Of a stretch of DNA of 24,877 bases, positions 17,312 through 24,877 are shown piece by piece (the first letter of the stretch is position 1; every line of letters starts with the position of its first letter). The stretch is from positions 1-24,877 of the forward strand of contig PWND01000123.1 of NCBI GenBank assembly GCA_003557965.1, in the 5' to 3' direction. Source of the stretch: Bacteroidales bacterium (GTDB lineage Bacteria > Bacteroidota > Bacteroidia > Bacteroidales > UBA7960). The position numbers and the translations under genes were made by a program. The notes below the pieces were generated by a model. That model was not told where the DNA came from. It was given only the letters and a program-made list of their open reading frames with translations, and did not search any database.

Positions 17312-18145
17312 ATGCGCAATATTATTAACTTTATAAAAAGACAGCATTTCTTTTTTCTGTTTTTGTTGTTACAGATTATTGCGTTTATTTTAATCTTTCA
17401 AAACCATAATTATCAAAGATCATTTTTTGTTAACTCTGCGAATAATTTTGCTGGAAGCATATACCAGTCATATTCAGGCATGACTGAGTATCTTAGGCTA
17501 AAACAAATTAATGAGCAACTGGCAGAGGAAATAAACAATTTACGGCATTATACCGAAAATTCCTTTCTTGTAAACGACAAACATGTGTTTACTCATCACG
17601 ACACTTTATATAAAAGGCAATTTCTTTATATAAATGCAAAGGTTATTAATAATTCGGTTTTTAACAGAAGTAATTATATAACCTTAAATAAAGGCAGGGC
17701 TCATGGTGTAAAACCGGACATGGGCATTATTACAAATAATGGTATAGTTGGGATAATTACAAATGTTAGCGAAAATTTTTCCTCTGCAATGAGTTTTTTA
17801 CATGCGGGCGTAAAAATTTCTGCAAGACATAAAAACTCACGACATCTTGGTACGCTGCAGTGGGATGGCTACAATTACAGAAAAGCAACAATGCTTTACA
17901 TCCCGCCTCATGTAAGCCTTAATAAAGGTGACACAATAGTTAGCAGTGGATATTCACTTATTTTTCCTGAAAACATCCCTATCGGGACTATTTCAGACTA
18001 CCATATATCTAAGGGAGAGAACTTCTATTCGGTAAGTATAGATCTTTTCCTTGATTATAATAATATCGAGTATGTAAGCATAGTAAAGAACCTGATGAAA
18101 GAAGAAAGGCAAGCGCTGGAAGAAAAATCACAAACACCATTTTAG
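17312..18145 (+). CDS. mreC: Rod-shape-determining protein MreC
   Basis: This 277-residue bitopic protein links MreB to periplasmic cell-wall enzymes. It has a short cytoplasmic N terminus, one membrane helix (about 12-30) and a coiled-coil stretch (about 54-80). The periplasmic beta-domains carry family-typical phrases such as LNKGRAHGVKPDMGIITNNG, VGIITNVSENFS and LNKGDTIVSSGYSLIFPENIPIGTI. Its length is normal for MreC. It lies between mreB and mreD with gaps of 24 and 12 bp, so co-transcription is very likely. Confidence 0.95.
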   Translation: MRNIINFIKRQHFFFLFLLLQIIAFILIFQNHNYQRSFFVNSANNFAGSIYQSYSGMTEYLRLKQINEQLAEEINNLRHYTENSFLVNDKHVFTHHDTLYKRQFLYINAKVINNSVFNRSNYITLNKGRAHGVKPDMGIITNNGIVGIITNVSENFSSAMSFLHAGVKISARHKNSRHLGTLQWDGYNYRKATMLYIPPHVSLNKGDTIVSSGYSLIFPENIPIGTISDYHISKGENFYSVSIDLFLDYNNIEYVSIVKNLMKEERQALEEKSQTPF

Positions 18146-18157
18146 CGAAAAAATCAA

Positions 18158-18670
18158 ATGGGACAAACTATTTTAAAATATACAGGTAAACTTTTACTGT
18201 TGGTACTATTCCAGGTAGTAATACTAAACCAAATCAGGTTTAGTGGATATATGACGCCTTATGTGTATGTAGCCTTTATTCTGCTTCTTCCATTAAACTT
18301 TCCGAAAACGGGGCTTCTTATTCTTGCTTTTATACTGGGAATTATTATGGACTCGTTTTCTGACTCACTTGGCATGCATACTTCAGCATGTTTGTTTATG
18401 GCCTTTCTAAAGCCCACTGTTATTAATATAGTGTCTGGCAAAAGAGAATATGGTGATGATATTTCTCCTACAATAAAAAACATGGGTATCAGATGGGTAA
18501 TATTCTACACTTTTTTAATGGTATTTTTGCACCATCTGTTTTTGTTTTTCATAGAAATTTTTAGTTTCAGGGAGTTCTTTAGTACAATAACAAGGGCTTT
18601 TTTGAGTTCTTTATTTTCAACCTTGCTGCTGATTATTGGCTATTTTATATTTGAAAAATCAACCAGGTAG
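18158..18670 (+). CDS. mreD: Rod-shape-determining membrane protein MreD
   Basis: This 170-residue integral membrane protein has about five hydrophobic helices. Conserved features include YVAFILLLPLNFPK near the second helix and the polar phrase GIIMDSFSDSLGMH (about 61-74), which corresponds to the D-F--S-LG-H motif seen in Bacteroidota MreD. Size, topology and the position 12 bp after mreC support the call more than residue identity, because MreD diverges fast. In many Bacteroidota mrdA (PBP2) follows. Here a 100-bp gap and an unrelated gene follow instead. Confidence 0.92.
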   Translation: MGQTILKYTGKLLLLVLFQVVILNQIRFSGYMTPYVYVAFILLLPLNFPKTGLLILAFILGIIMDSFSDSLGMHTSACLFMAFLKPTVINIVSGKREYGDDISPTIKNMGIRWVIFYTFLMVFLHHLFLFFIEIFSFREFFSTITRAFLSSLFSTLLLIIGYFIFEKSTR

Positions 18671-18736
18671 TATGTATAATAATTTACTCCAGGGTTAATT
18701 ATTCTTAAAAATAAAATTTCACCATTTAAAATAAAA

Positions 18737-18744
18737 TATTTTTG
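18737..18744 (+). promoter_or_regulatory. Candidate -7 element for the TlpA-like gene
   Basis: TATTTTTG matches TAnnTTTG and ends 26 bp before the start codon, a spacing common in Bacteroidota. Only a weak TTTC (18717-18720) is near the -33 position. It implies that the downstream genes can be transcribed independently of mreBCD. Confidence 0.4.
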
Positions 18745-18770
18745 TAATTGTAATTAAAAACATAATCAAA

Positions 18771-19937
18771 ATGCGTCAATTAATAACTATAATTTTATTA
18801 TTATTGATTGTTGTTAACTGCAAAAGAGTTGAAGAACAAGAAGATAACCTTTTTATCCTGAAAGGGAAACTTGAAAATGCAGAAAATAAAAGCTTTGGCC
18901 TTTTTGAATTAAAGCCACAAGAGTTAATGCCTGTTGACAGCATACATGCCGACAGTGACGGGAAGTTTGCTTTCAGAATGAAAATAGATGAAGCAGGCTT
19001 TTATATCCTTAGGAAAAGTATGAGCAACTCCATAACTTTACTAATTGAACCAGGTGAAGTAATAAAATTACAAGGTAATGCAAAAAACCTTTTAAAAAGT
19101 ATCCACGCAGATGGTTCCAAAGGAACCACGCTTATGTTAAAACTTAACAGAAGACTGGCAAATAGCTATAGCATTATGGACTCTCTTGCAGATCACTTCA
19201 GAGAGAGCAAGTATTCACCTGATTTTGATGAAATAAGGAAAGAAGTAAATGCTGAATATGTTAAAGTGTTTCAAGAACAAGTGGATTTTGTGAAAAATTT
19301 CATTACTGAAAACCCACAATCCCTTGCATCAATTATTGCGCTAAATCAGTATCTCGGTGACAGGATGCTATTAACAATGAGTAATAATTTTGAATACTTT
19401 GAAAATATAAAAAACAGCCTATCAAAAAAGTACCCAACAAACCAGCATGTAATTGACTTAAACAGACAAATAAGCAATTTTAAAAGAAGAAGCCTCAGGC
19501 GACAACAAGCTGAAGAAATGTTGAGCGTTGGAAACGTAGCTCCGGAAATTGTTATGAAAAACTATGAAGGAGAATCTATTGCACTTTCTGACTTTGAAGG
19601 AAAAATTACACTTATTGACTTTTGGGCTTCATGGTGCAATCCTTGCAGGCAAAACAACATTGAATTAAACAAAATATACGATAAGTACAATGCTAAAGGT
19701 TTTGAAATATATGGCATTTCATTAGATCAGAATGAATATGAATGGATTAACGCAATAAATGAAGATAATATAAACTGGGCGCAGGTTAGTGACTTAAGAT
19801 TTTGGGACAGCCCGGTGGTCGGCTTGTATAATGTTGATGGTGTTCCTCATAATGTTCTTGTTGATAAAAACAGAAAAATAGTTGCAAGAAATATTAGCAC
19901 TGAAGAGTTAAGCAAATTTCTGAAAGATTTACTATAA
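18771..19937 (+). CDS. TlpA-like thiol-disulfide oxidoreductase, probable lipoprotein (DUF4369 + thioredoxin fold)
   Basis: This 388-residue protein has an N-terminal hydrophobic signal followed by Cys17 (VVNC; Asn at -1 is unusual but the context is lipobox-like), so it is probably a lipoprotein. Residues about 26-115 look like the beta-rich DUF4369 domain common in Bacteroidota oxidoreductases. A helical linker runs from about 120 to 250. From about 253 the AhpC/TSA-thioredoxin domain begins, with the redox motif WASWCNPC (C289 and C292) and the cis-proline loop DGVPHNVLVD (Pro359). Such proteins reduce or shuffle periplasmic disulfides, or supply reductant to cytochrome c maturation. The specific partner is unknown. 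The next gene, 41 bp on, encodes an M1 peptidase whose mature part has no cysteine that I can see, so it is an unlikely direct substrate. Confidence 0.9.
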   Translation: MRQLITIILLLLIVVNCKRVEEQEDNLFILKGKLENAENKSFGLFELKPQELMPVDSIHADSDGKFAFRMKIDEAGFYILRKSMSNSITLLIEPGEVIKLQGNAKNLLKSIHADGSKGTTLMLKLNRRLANSYSIMDSLADHFRESKYSPDFDEIRKEVNAEYVKVFQEQVDFVKNFITENPQSLASIIALNQYLGDRMLLTMSNNFEYFENIKNSLSKKYPTNQHVIDLNRQISNFKRRSLRRQQAEEMLSVGNVAPEIVMKNYEGESIALSDFEGKITLIDFWASWCNPCRQNNIELNKIYDKYNAKGFEIYGISLDQNEYEWINAINEDNINWAQVSDLRFWDSPVVGLYNVDGVPHNVLVDKNRKIVARNISTEELSKFLKDLL

Positions 19938-19978
19938 ACAATCTTGTATGCCGGCAATCGCATATAAGGCAACACAAT

Positions 19979-22900
19979 ATGAAAAGATTTTGTAAGAGTG
20001 TTTTTTTTCTGTTGCTAACCGTTGCAAATGTAACTGAATTATTCCCTGAAAACTATTTCCAGCAAGAGGTTAACTATGTTATTAATGTAAGTTTAGATGA
20101 CCAAAATCATAAACTTAACTCATATATTGAAATAGAGTATATTAATAACAGCAATGATACTTTGCACAAAATCTATATGCATCTGTGGCCAAATGCTTTT
20201 AAGAACAACAACACTGCTTTTGCCAAGCAAAAACTGTTATTGGGAAAAACTGATTTCCACTTTGCCCCTGATAGTAAAAGAGGATATATTGACAGCCTGA
20301 ACTTTAAAGTCAACAACAACCCAATAGACTGGAAATTTTACACTAATCACAAAGACATAGCTTTGCTGTTTCCCGGATTTCCTGTTATGCCCGGCGATAC
20401 AATTGTAATAAGCAGTCCGTTCCGGGTTAAATTTCCAGATTCATCATTTAGCAGGCTTGGCCATAATGGCCAGGCATATCATGCAACTCAATGGTTTCCC
20501 AAACCGGCGGTATATGACAGAAATGGCTGGCATCCAATGCCATATTTACACTTTGGCGAATACTATTCTGAGTTAGGAACATTTGATGTTTATATTACAT
20601 TGGCTAATAATTATATTGTAGCGGCTTCCGGTGAATTAAAAACAAAAAGTGAGATAGAATTCATTGACTCTCTTGCTACACATTGGAGTAATATAATGAG
20701 AGGCCATTCTTTGCCTGACAGAATGCCTTTTCCTGAGTCGTCAAAAAAAGAAAAAACTCTTCACTTTCATTTATCTAATGCGCACGATTTTGCCTGGATT
20801 GCCGATAAGCGTTTTTACGTTTTAAAAGGCTCGGTAAAGCCTCAAGGCCATAACTCCCAGGTAAATACTTATGCATATTTTGTTTCAGGATTTAATATTT
20901 GGCAAAACGCAATTACATACATCAATCGCAGCCTTGAATTTATGGCAGACAAGGTCGGGCCTTTCCCATACGAAACATTTTCCGCTGTTCAAATCCACAA
21001 CAGTGGCGGAGCAAATATGGAATATCCCGGATTAACAGCGATTGGGGATAAAATGAATAATTTCTATTTAGACAGGGTAATTGCTCATGAAGCTATACAT
21101 AATTGGTTTTATGGGGCACTTGCATTCAATGAAAGAGCTTACCCATGGCTGGATGAGGGTTTTACATCGTATTATGATAACAGGTATGTTGAAAAATACT
21201 ATCCCAACAGGAGGTTGGTTTCAGCATTGGGCCTTGAAGACACCGGTTTTGCCAAGTTTTTTGACCTGAATCATTATCCATATAAGAAATCACAACACCT
21301 TATTGTGTCAATGCTCTCACGGCTAAATATTGATTTGCCGCCTTCACTGCATACCGAAGAGTTTGATATGGCAAACTACTTTGCAATGGTATATTATAAA
21401 GCTGCAATTTCAATTAAGCACCTTGAAAAATATTTGGGAACTGATGAATTTGACAGGATAATGCAAGAGTTCTACAACAAATGGCAATTTAAGCATCCGT
21501 ATCCTGAAGATGTTAGAGAGTTTTTTGAAAAAGAAACCAACAAGGATTTGTCATGGTTTTTTGATGGACTGATATCATCAACAAAAAAACTTGACTACAG
21601 TATTGTTAACTATAAATTAAGTAATGACAAATACATTATTACATTAAAAAATAATGGGCAAATTGCAGCTCCTATCCCGGTTTCAGCAATAAATAATGAT
21701 GAAATAGTAAAAACTATATGGGTAGAAGGTTTTGAGGATACTAAAGAAGTTTCTTTTCCAAAAAAGGAATACACCAAGTTTTCAATAGACCCCGAATACT
21801 ACACTTTGGACTACAAAAGGCGAAATAATACCATACATATAAACAAAACATTTCCCAGGATGCAGCCATTAAAACTGCAACCCTATTTTAGTTTAGAGAA
21901 CCCTCTTAAAACACAGATTTTTGCCAGCCCGTTGATTGGATGGAACAAAAATGACGGGATAATGCCCGGAATAGCTTTTTATAATCAAACTGTACCTTTC
22001 AACTCCTTTGAATACTTTCTTATGCCAATGTATAGTTTTAATAATAAAAAGCCATCCGGAAGAGCATGGGCTTATAAAACATTTTTTTCCAAATCAAGAA
22101 ACATAATACATTCATTCAGGGCGGGATTTGATTTTAAAAGCTTTGGCACTCCTTCATTTTACGATGAAAACGAATACTACTTAAGGCTGCAACCATCAGC
22201 AAAAATAACATTTAATAAAAGTATTGCCCCGGGCCAACTGGAAAACAAGTTAAAACTAAGATACATTTATTTAGATAAGCCAGTAATATCACTTAATATC
22301 TTCCCGGAATATTTTCACAAAAAGCGTTATAAATCATCATTTATTGAGCTTTCATATATTCAATCAAGAAACATGGCTTTAAGTGAGTATTCATTTTATT
22401 CCGGTGTTTTGAGTGGAGATGGCCTTATTAAGGCAAGCGCGGAGTTTATTTATTCGTTTATCTTTGAAAGAAACAGCAAAGCAGAATTCCGTTTATTTGG
22501 TGGTAAAATATTCAAAAACAGCCATAGTTCAATTTTTGACTACCGGTTAAGATTAAGCAGTCAAACAAGCAACAATGACTACTTAATAGATAATTTCTAC
22601 CTTGGAAGAGGCTATAAGGCAGGAACATTCTACGGAAACCAAATTTTCGAAAGTGGTGGAGGCTTCAGAATGATTACCGCAGTTGGACAAACAAATGACT
22701 GGTTAGTAACTTTTAATGCTACTATTGATATACCGGTTTTGCCTGTAAAGTTATTTGCCGATATTGGAACATATCATAATGCAAAACACGCATATCCGGG
22801 CTCATTGCCATTGCCCTATGTTGCAGGATTACAACTGGAGCCAATAAGTAACTTTTTAAGAATCAACTTCCCGTTAGCAGTATCAAAAGATATTGAAAGA

Positions 22901-23011
22901 GCATCCCGGTTTATGTACAATAATTATTGGGAAAAAATTACTTTTTCCTTAAGGCTGGATAAATTAAATCCATTTGAAAATTTAAGAAGTATTACTAAAT
23001 ATTTTTACTAA
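19979..23011 (+). CDS. M1-family metallopeptidase fused to a C-terminal Omp85-like outer membrane beta-barrel
   Basis: This 1010-residue exported protein has a signal peptide (about 1-22). Residues about 25-610 form an M1 (gluzincin) metallopeptidase. The zinc motif is HEAIH (H370, E371, H374), followed after exactly 18 residues by E393 in LDEGF. The upstream exopeptidase-type motif reads GGANMEYPG (343-351) and a candidate catalytic tyrosine is in VYYK (472-473). Proteins of this family remove N-terminal residues from peptides. Residues about 635-1010 are not peptidase. They alternate hydrophobic and polar residues as beta-strands and contain LGRGY (875-879) and LFADIG (925-930), which match the RG(F/Y) and FxDxG hallmarks of Omp85 barrels. 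A GLQLEP-FLRINFPL segment is followed by a final strand ITFSLRL and an aromatic C terminus. The fusion predicts a peptidase anchored to the outer membrane. The peptidase call is firm, the barrel call is moderately firm. Confidence 0.88.
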   Translation: MKRFCKSVFFLLLTVANVTELFPENYFQQEVNYVINVSLDDQNHKLNSYIEIEYINNSNDTLHKIYMHLWPNAFKNNNTAFAKQKLLLGKTDFHFAPDSKRGYIDSLNFKVNNNPIDWKFYTNHKDIALLFPGFPVMPGDTIVISSPFRVKFPDSSFSRLGHNGQAYHATQWFPKPAVYDRNGWHPMPYLHFGEYYSELGTFDVYITLANNYIVAASGELKTKSEIEFIDSLATHWSNIMRGHSLPDRMPFPESSKKEKTLHFHLSNAHDFAWIADKRFYVLKGSVKPQGHNSQVNTYAYFVSGFNIWQNAITYINRSLEFMADKVGPFPYETFSAVQIHNSGGANMEYPGLTAIGDKMNNFYLDRVIAHEAIHNWFYGALAFNERAYPWLDEGFTSYYDNRYVEKYYPNRRLVSALGLEDTGFAKFFDLNHYPYKKSQHLIVSMLSRLNIDLPPSLHTEEFDMANYFAMVYYKAAISIKHLEKYLGTDEFDRIMQEFYNKWQFKHPYPEDVREFFEKETNKDLSWFFDGLISSTKKLDYSIVNYKLSNDKYIITLKNNGQIAAPIPVSAINNDEIVKTIWVEGFEDTKEVSFPKKEYTKFSIDPEYYTLDYKRRNNTIHINKTFPRMQPLKLQPYFSLENPLKTQIFASPLIGWNKNDGIMPGIAFYNQTVPFNSFEYFLMPMYSFNNKKPSGRAWAYKTFFSKSRNIIHSFRAGFDFKSFGTPSFYDENEYYLRLQPSAKITFNKSIAPGQLENKLKLRYIYLDKPVISLNIFPEYFHKKRYKSSFIELSYIQSRNMALSEYSFYSGVLSGDGLIKASAEFIYSFIFERNSKAEFRLFGGKIFKNSHSSIFDYRLRLSSQTSNNDYLIDNFYLGRGYKAGTFYGNQIFESGGGFRMITAVGQTNDWLVTFNATIDIPVLPVKLFADIGTYHNAKHAYPGSLPLPYVAGLQLEPISNFLRINFPLAVSKDIERASRFMYNNYWEKITFSLRLDKLNPFENLRSITKYFY

Positions 23012-23036
23012 TATTTTTACTAATATTTTTACTAAT
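23001..23036 (+). repeat. Three perfect 12-bp tandem repeats bridging a stop and the next start
   Basis: The unit ATTTTTACTAAT is repeated three times without mismatch at 23001-23012, 23013-23024 and 23025-23036. A degenerate partial copy (ATTACTAAAT) lies just before. The first unit contains the stop of the M1 gene (TAA 23009-23011), and the last unit is directly followed by the ATG of the next gene. Because 12 is a multiple of 3, gain or loss of units leaves the M1 frame unchanged but alters the leader of the next gene. Confidence 0.95.
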
Positions 23037-23597
23037 ATGTTTAAAAAATTGTCCGATTTTGCATATAAAAAGACAAAAGTATCCGGCATATTATTATTCC
23101 TTGGTTTATTTCTTATTTTAAACTTGATGATATTTCCACTTTTTATAAATCAAATAGGATTAGATAAAAAAATTCTTGACCTGAGCTTCGGATTTAGCCC
23201 GGAAGTAGCATACAGTACATTATTATCTTATGGAGAGCAAGGGCGTTTTATATACTCTATTATGCTACTAACAGCAGACACTGTATATCCATTAGTTTAC
23301 AGCATTTTCCTGGTAATGGGAGTTAGTATGAACTTTAAAAAGGCTTTTAAAAGTACAAACCCTATTTTAAAACTTAACATATTTCCTTTGCTGGCAGGCC
23401 TTTTCGATTTCTGCGAAAATACAGGGATACTTATCATGTTGTATAATTTCCCTGAAAAACATCATTACCTTGCATGGTTTGCCTCTGTTTCAGGTATGTT
23501 AAAGTGGACTGTAATCATTGTAAGCTTATTATTAATAATAACAAGTATTGGTGTTATAGCCGTCAAAAAAATTAAGGAAAGAAAACAGGCTAAATAA
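23037..23597 (+). CDS. Four-helix membrane protein of unknown function
   Basis: I do not recognise this 186-residue protein as a named family. It has four clear hydrophobic segments at about 16-36, 72-96, 111-135 and 144-172. A basic N terminus (MFKKLSDFAYKKTK) and a basic C terminus (KKIKERKQAK) suggest both ends are cytoplasmic. Polar residues at helix edges, such as DFCENTG (124-130), could matter for function. It starts immediately after the tandem repeats, 25 bp beyond the M1 stop, and is probably translated from the same transcript. No signal peptide cleavage site or catalytic motif is visible. Confidence 0.75.
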   Translation: MFKKLSDFAYKKTKVSGILLFLGLFLILNLMIFPLFINQIGLDKKILDLSFGFSPEVAYSTLLSYGEQGRFIYSIMLLTADTVYPLVYSIFLVMGVSMNFKKAFKSTNPILKLNIFPLLAGLFDFCENTGILIMLYNFPEKHHYLAWFASVSGMLKWTVIIVSLLLIITSIGVIAVKKIKERKQAK

Positions 23598-23693
23598 CTC
23601 AATCAGGATACTTTGAAGACTATTAGCCAAGATATGTACAATAAGCATGTATTTTTCTTTGTGGGAAAGGATTTATTAATAATTCTTACAAAA

Positions 23694-23725
23694 TTTGCTG
23701 ATTTATTAAATTACTTTTACTTTCG
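23694..23725 (+). promoter_or_regulatory. Bacteroidota-type promoter of the MscS-family gene
   Basis: A -33 TTTG (23694-23697) and a -7 TACTTTCG (23718-23725; one mismatch to TAnnTTTG) are 20 bp apart, a spacing expected for Bacteroidota sigma factor promoters. The -7 ends 25 bp before the start codon. This is the best promoter match in the window. Confidence 0.5.
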
Positions 23726-23750
23726 AACACAAATCTAAATTATAAAAACT

Positions 23751-24680
23751 ATGGAACATTTTTTTTCTGAAGAATTCTGGGCTAAATTAATTGACAGCAG
23801 CGTAAACTGGGTAGTAACCGAACTGCCGGGGCTCTTGATAATAATCATATTATATTTTGTGTTGTTCAAGCTAATCATTCTTTCCTCCCGCAAATTAAAG
23901 AAGTTTTTAATTAGCAGGGCTGAAAAAAGCAATGATACCGATACAGAAGAAGCAACTAAAAGGATTAATACCCTGGCAAACATTACAGCAAAGACTTTAA
24001 AAATAGCATTGGCTGTAATTTTTGTCATGTTGATATTACAAAAGATGGGTGTTAATATTGGCCCAATTTTAGCCGGAGTAGGTATCCTGGGATTAGCTAT
24101 AGGTTTTGGTGTCCAGGAGTTAATCAGGGATATAATATCCGGGTTTTTTATTATACTTGAAAACCATGTAAGGACAGGAGATGTAGCGGTAATAGACGGG
24201 AAAGGCGGTGTAGTGGAGAACATTGAATTACGTACAATTACGCTCAGGGATATGTCGGGGACAGTACATGTGTTTCAGAATGGGAAAATCGGCACAATAT
24301 CAAATATGACAAAAGACTGGTCGGCAATTGTATTGGATATTGGTGTTGCTTATAAAGAGGATCTCAATAAGGTAATGGCCATCATCAAGCAAGTTGGTGA
24401 CGAGTTAAAGGAAAGCCCTGAATTTGCAGAAAACATTATTGAGCCAATTGAAGTTATGGGGTTAAACGATTTTGGCGATAGCGAGCTCACTATAAGAGCA
24501 CGGATTAAAACAAGGCCTATTAAACAATGGGCTGTAGGGCGTGAATACAGAAAAAGGCTAAAAGAGGCTTTCGATAATAACAACATCGAAATTCCATTCC
24601 CACACAGAACTATATACTGGGGTGATGAAATAAATCCATTAAAAATGGATATTGATAAAATCCCTGATAAACTAAAATAA
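23751..24680 (+). CDS. MscS-family small-conductance mechanosensitive channel
   Basis: This 309-residue inner membrane channel opens under membrane tension and releases solutes on hypo-osmotic shock. It has about three helices. The first is at about 26-45, the second at about 80-97, and the pore-lining third is at about 103-133 with the Gly/Ala-rich pattern AGVGILGLAIGFGVQELIRD and then ISGFFIILEN. The cytoplasmic beta-domain (about 138-200) includes GDVAVIDGKGGVVENIELRT and VFQNGKIGTISNMTKDW, the equivalents of the conserved MscS signatures. A mixed alpha/beta C-terminal domain ends near residue 290. The length is close to E. coli MscS. It has its own promoter-like element. Confidence 0.95.
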   Translation: MEHFFSEEFWAKLIDSSVNWVVTELPGLLIIIILYFVLFKLIILSSRKLKKFLISRAEKSNDTDTEEATKRINTLANITAKTLKIALAVIFVMLILQKMGVNIGPILAGVGILGLAIGFGVQELIRDIISGFFIILENHVRTGDVAVIDGKGGVVENIELRTITLRDMSGTVHVFQNGKIGTISNMTKDWSAIVLDIGVAYKEDLNKVMAIIKQVGDELKESPEFAENIIEPIEVMGLNDFGDSELTIRARIKTRPIKQWAVGREYRKRLKEAFDNNNIEIPFPHRTIYWGDEINPLKMDIDKIPDKLK

Positions 24681-24735
24681 TAGTTTGTCTCTTTTTGTAA
24701 ATAAAAGAAAGTATGAAATAAACCTTCTTTTGTTT

Positions 24736-24877
24736 GATCCGGGGCAAGAACGTCAAGGCTGCGGATTTTTACCGACGAGCCTAAAGCTTTTTTATATTAA
24801 CTTTTTGTCATTGCCACAAAAAGTTACAAAAAAGGCTAGGCAAAACGAATCCTCCCCGCTCTTGAAAAACTTTTGAA
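24736..24877. repeat. Possible dispersed repeat element with nested inverted repeats (right edge)
   Basis: From about 24736 the composition shifts from the AT-rich background to GC-richer stretches (GATCCGGGGCAAGAACGTC and CAAGGCTGCGG). An inner hairpin has perfect 11-bp arms, TAACTTTTTGT (24798-24808) and ACAAAAAGTTA (24816-24826). An outer pairing joins AGCC (24778-24781) and T6 (24788-24793) with A6 (24828-24833) and GGCT (24834-24837). It resembles, from memory, intergenic repeats of Bacteroidota genomes that yield spurious short proteins containing KVTKK. The hairpin may also terminate the MscS transcript. The element continues past the window edge. Confidence 0.5.

Noticed and set aside
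18678..18703. Weak hairpin AATAATT/AATTATT after mreD
   Set aside because: It is an AT-only stem with a mismatch and no T-tract after it on the plus strand, so it is not a convincing terminator.
19947..19964. TATGC/GCATA hairpin before the M1 gene
   Set aside because: The 5-bp arms are within chance expectation in a short AT-rich gap.
23735..24223. 162-residue open frame on the minus strand
   Set aside because: It lies opposite the MscS-family gene, which has strong family motifs; the antisense product is a codon-bias shadow.
24685..24876. 63-residue open frame after the MscS gene
   Set aside because: It runs through the structured repeat-like element. Its KVTKK-containing product is the kind of spurious translation such repeats give, and no family or start signal supports it.

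Overview
The window reads as a chromosomal segment of a Bacteroidota bacterium, most likely a marine or anaerobic Bacteroidales/Marinilabiliales-type or related lineage. The evidence is the AT-rich sequence, a gliding-motility-type C-terminal sorting domain (type IX secretion), a DUF4369/TlpA-type thioredoxin, a Tricorn-like S41 protease, TAnnTTTG-type -7 promoter elements with little Shine-Dalgarno signal, and a purH-mreB-mreC-mreD gene order. I see no rRNA, tRNA, CRISPR array, transposase or phage gene. Apart from the repeat-like right edge, the window looks like stable core chromosome rather than an island.

Left part (1-8790). The 3' end of a large secreted protein made of about 90-residue fibronectin-III-like repeats with a T9SS type B C-terminal domain enters from the left edge. 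It converges, 3 bp apart, on a leftward five-gene block. In transcription order the block is a TetR regulator, a TolC-like outer membrane channel, a periplasmic adaptor lipoprotein, an RND (HAE1-type) pump and a small P-loop nucleotide-kinase-like protein. The first four form a complete self-regulated tripartite efflux system. A 9-bp-arm palindrome upstream of tetR is a good operator candidate, and a second promoter/inverted-repeat pair lies between the TolC-like and adaptor genes.

Middle (8790-14718). A leftward 1076-residue exported Tricorn-like protease (beta-propeller, PDZ, S41 domain) ends at a strong 20-bp-stem terminator. A divergent MFS transporter follows, and it abuts with zero intergenic bases a convergent YitT/DUF2179 membrane protein.

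Right part (14719-24877). A rightward cluster holds purH (last two steps of IMP synthesis) and mreB, mreC and mreD (cell-shape elongasome). The mrdA (PBP2) and rodA genes that commonly follow in Bacteroidota are absent. In their place are a TlpA-like lipoprotein, a 1010-residue M1 metallopeptidase whose C-terminal third looks like an Omp85-type outer membrane beta-barrel, a four-helix membrane protein of unknown function, and an MscS-family channel behind its own promoter. Three perfect 12-bp tandem repeats bridge the stop of the M1 gene and the start of the four-helix protein. The last 140 bases differ in composition, contain nested inverted repeats and look like a dispersed repeat element.

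The most unusual item is the M1 peptidase/Omp85-like barrel fusion, which predicts a metallopeptidase tethered directly to the outer membrane. No complete novel multi-gene system is obvious.
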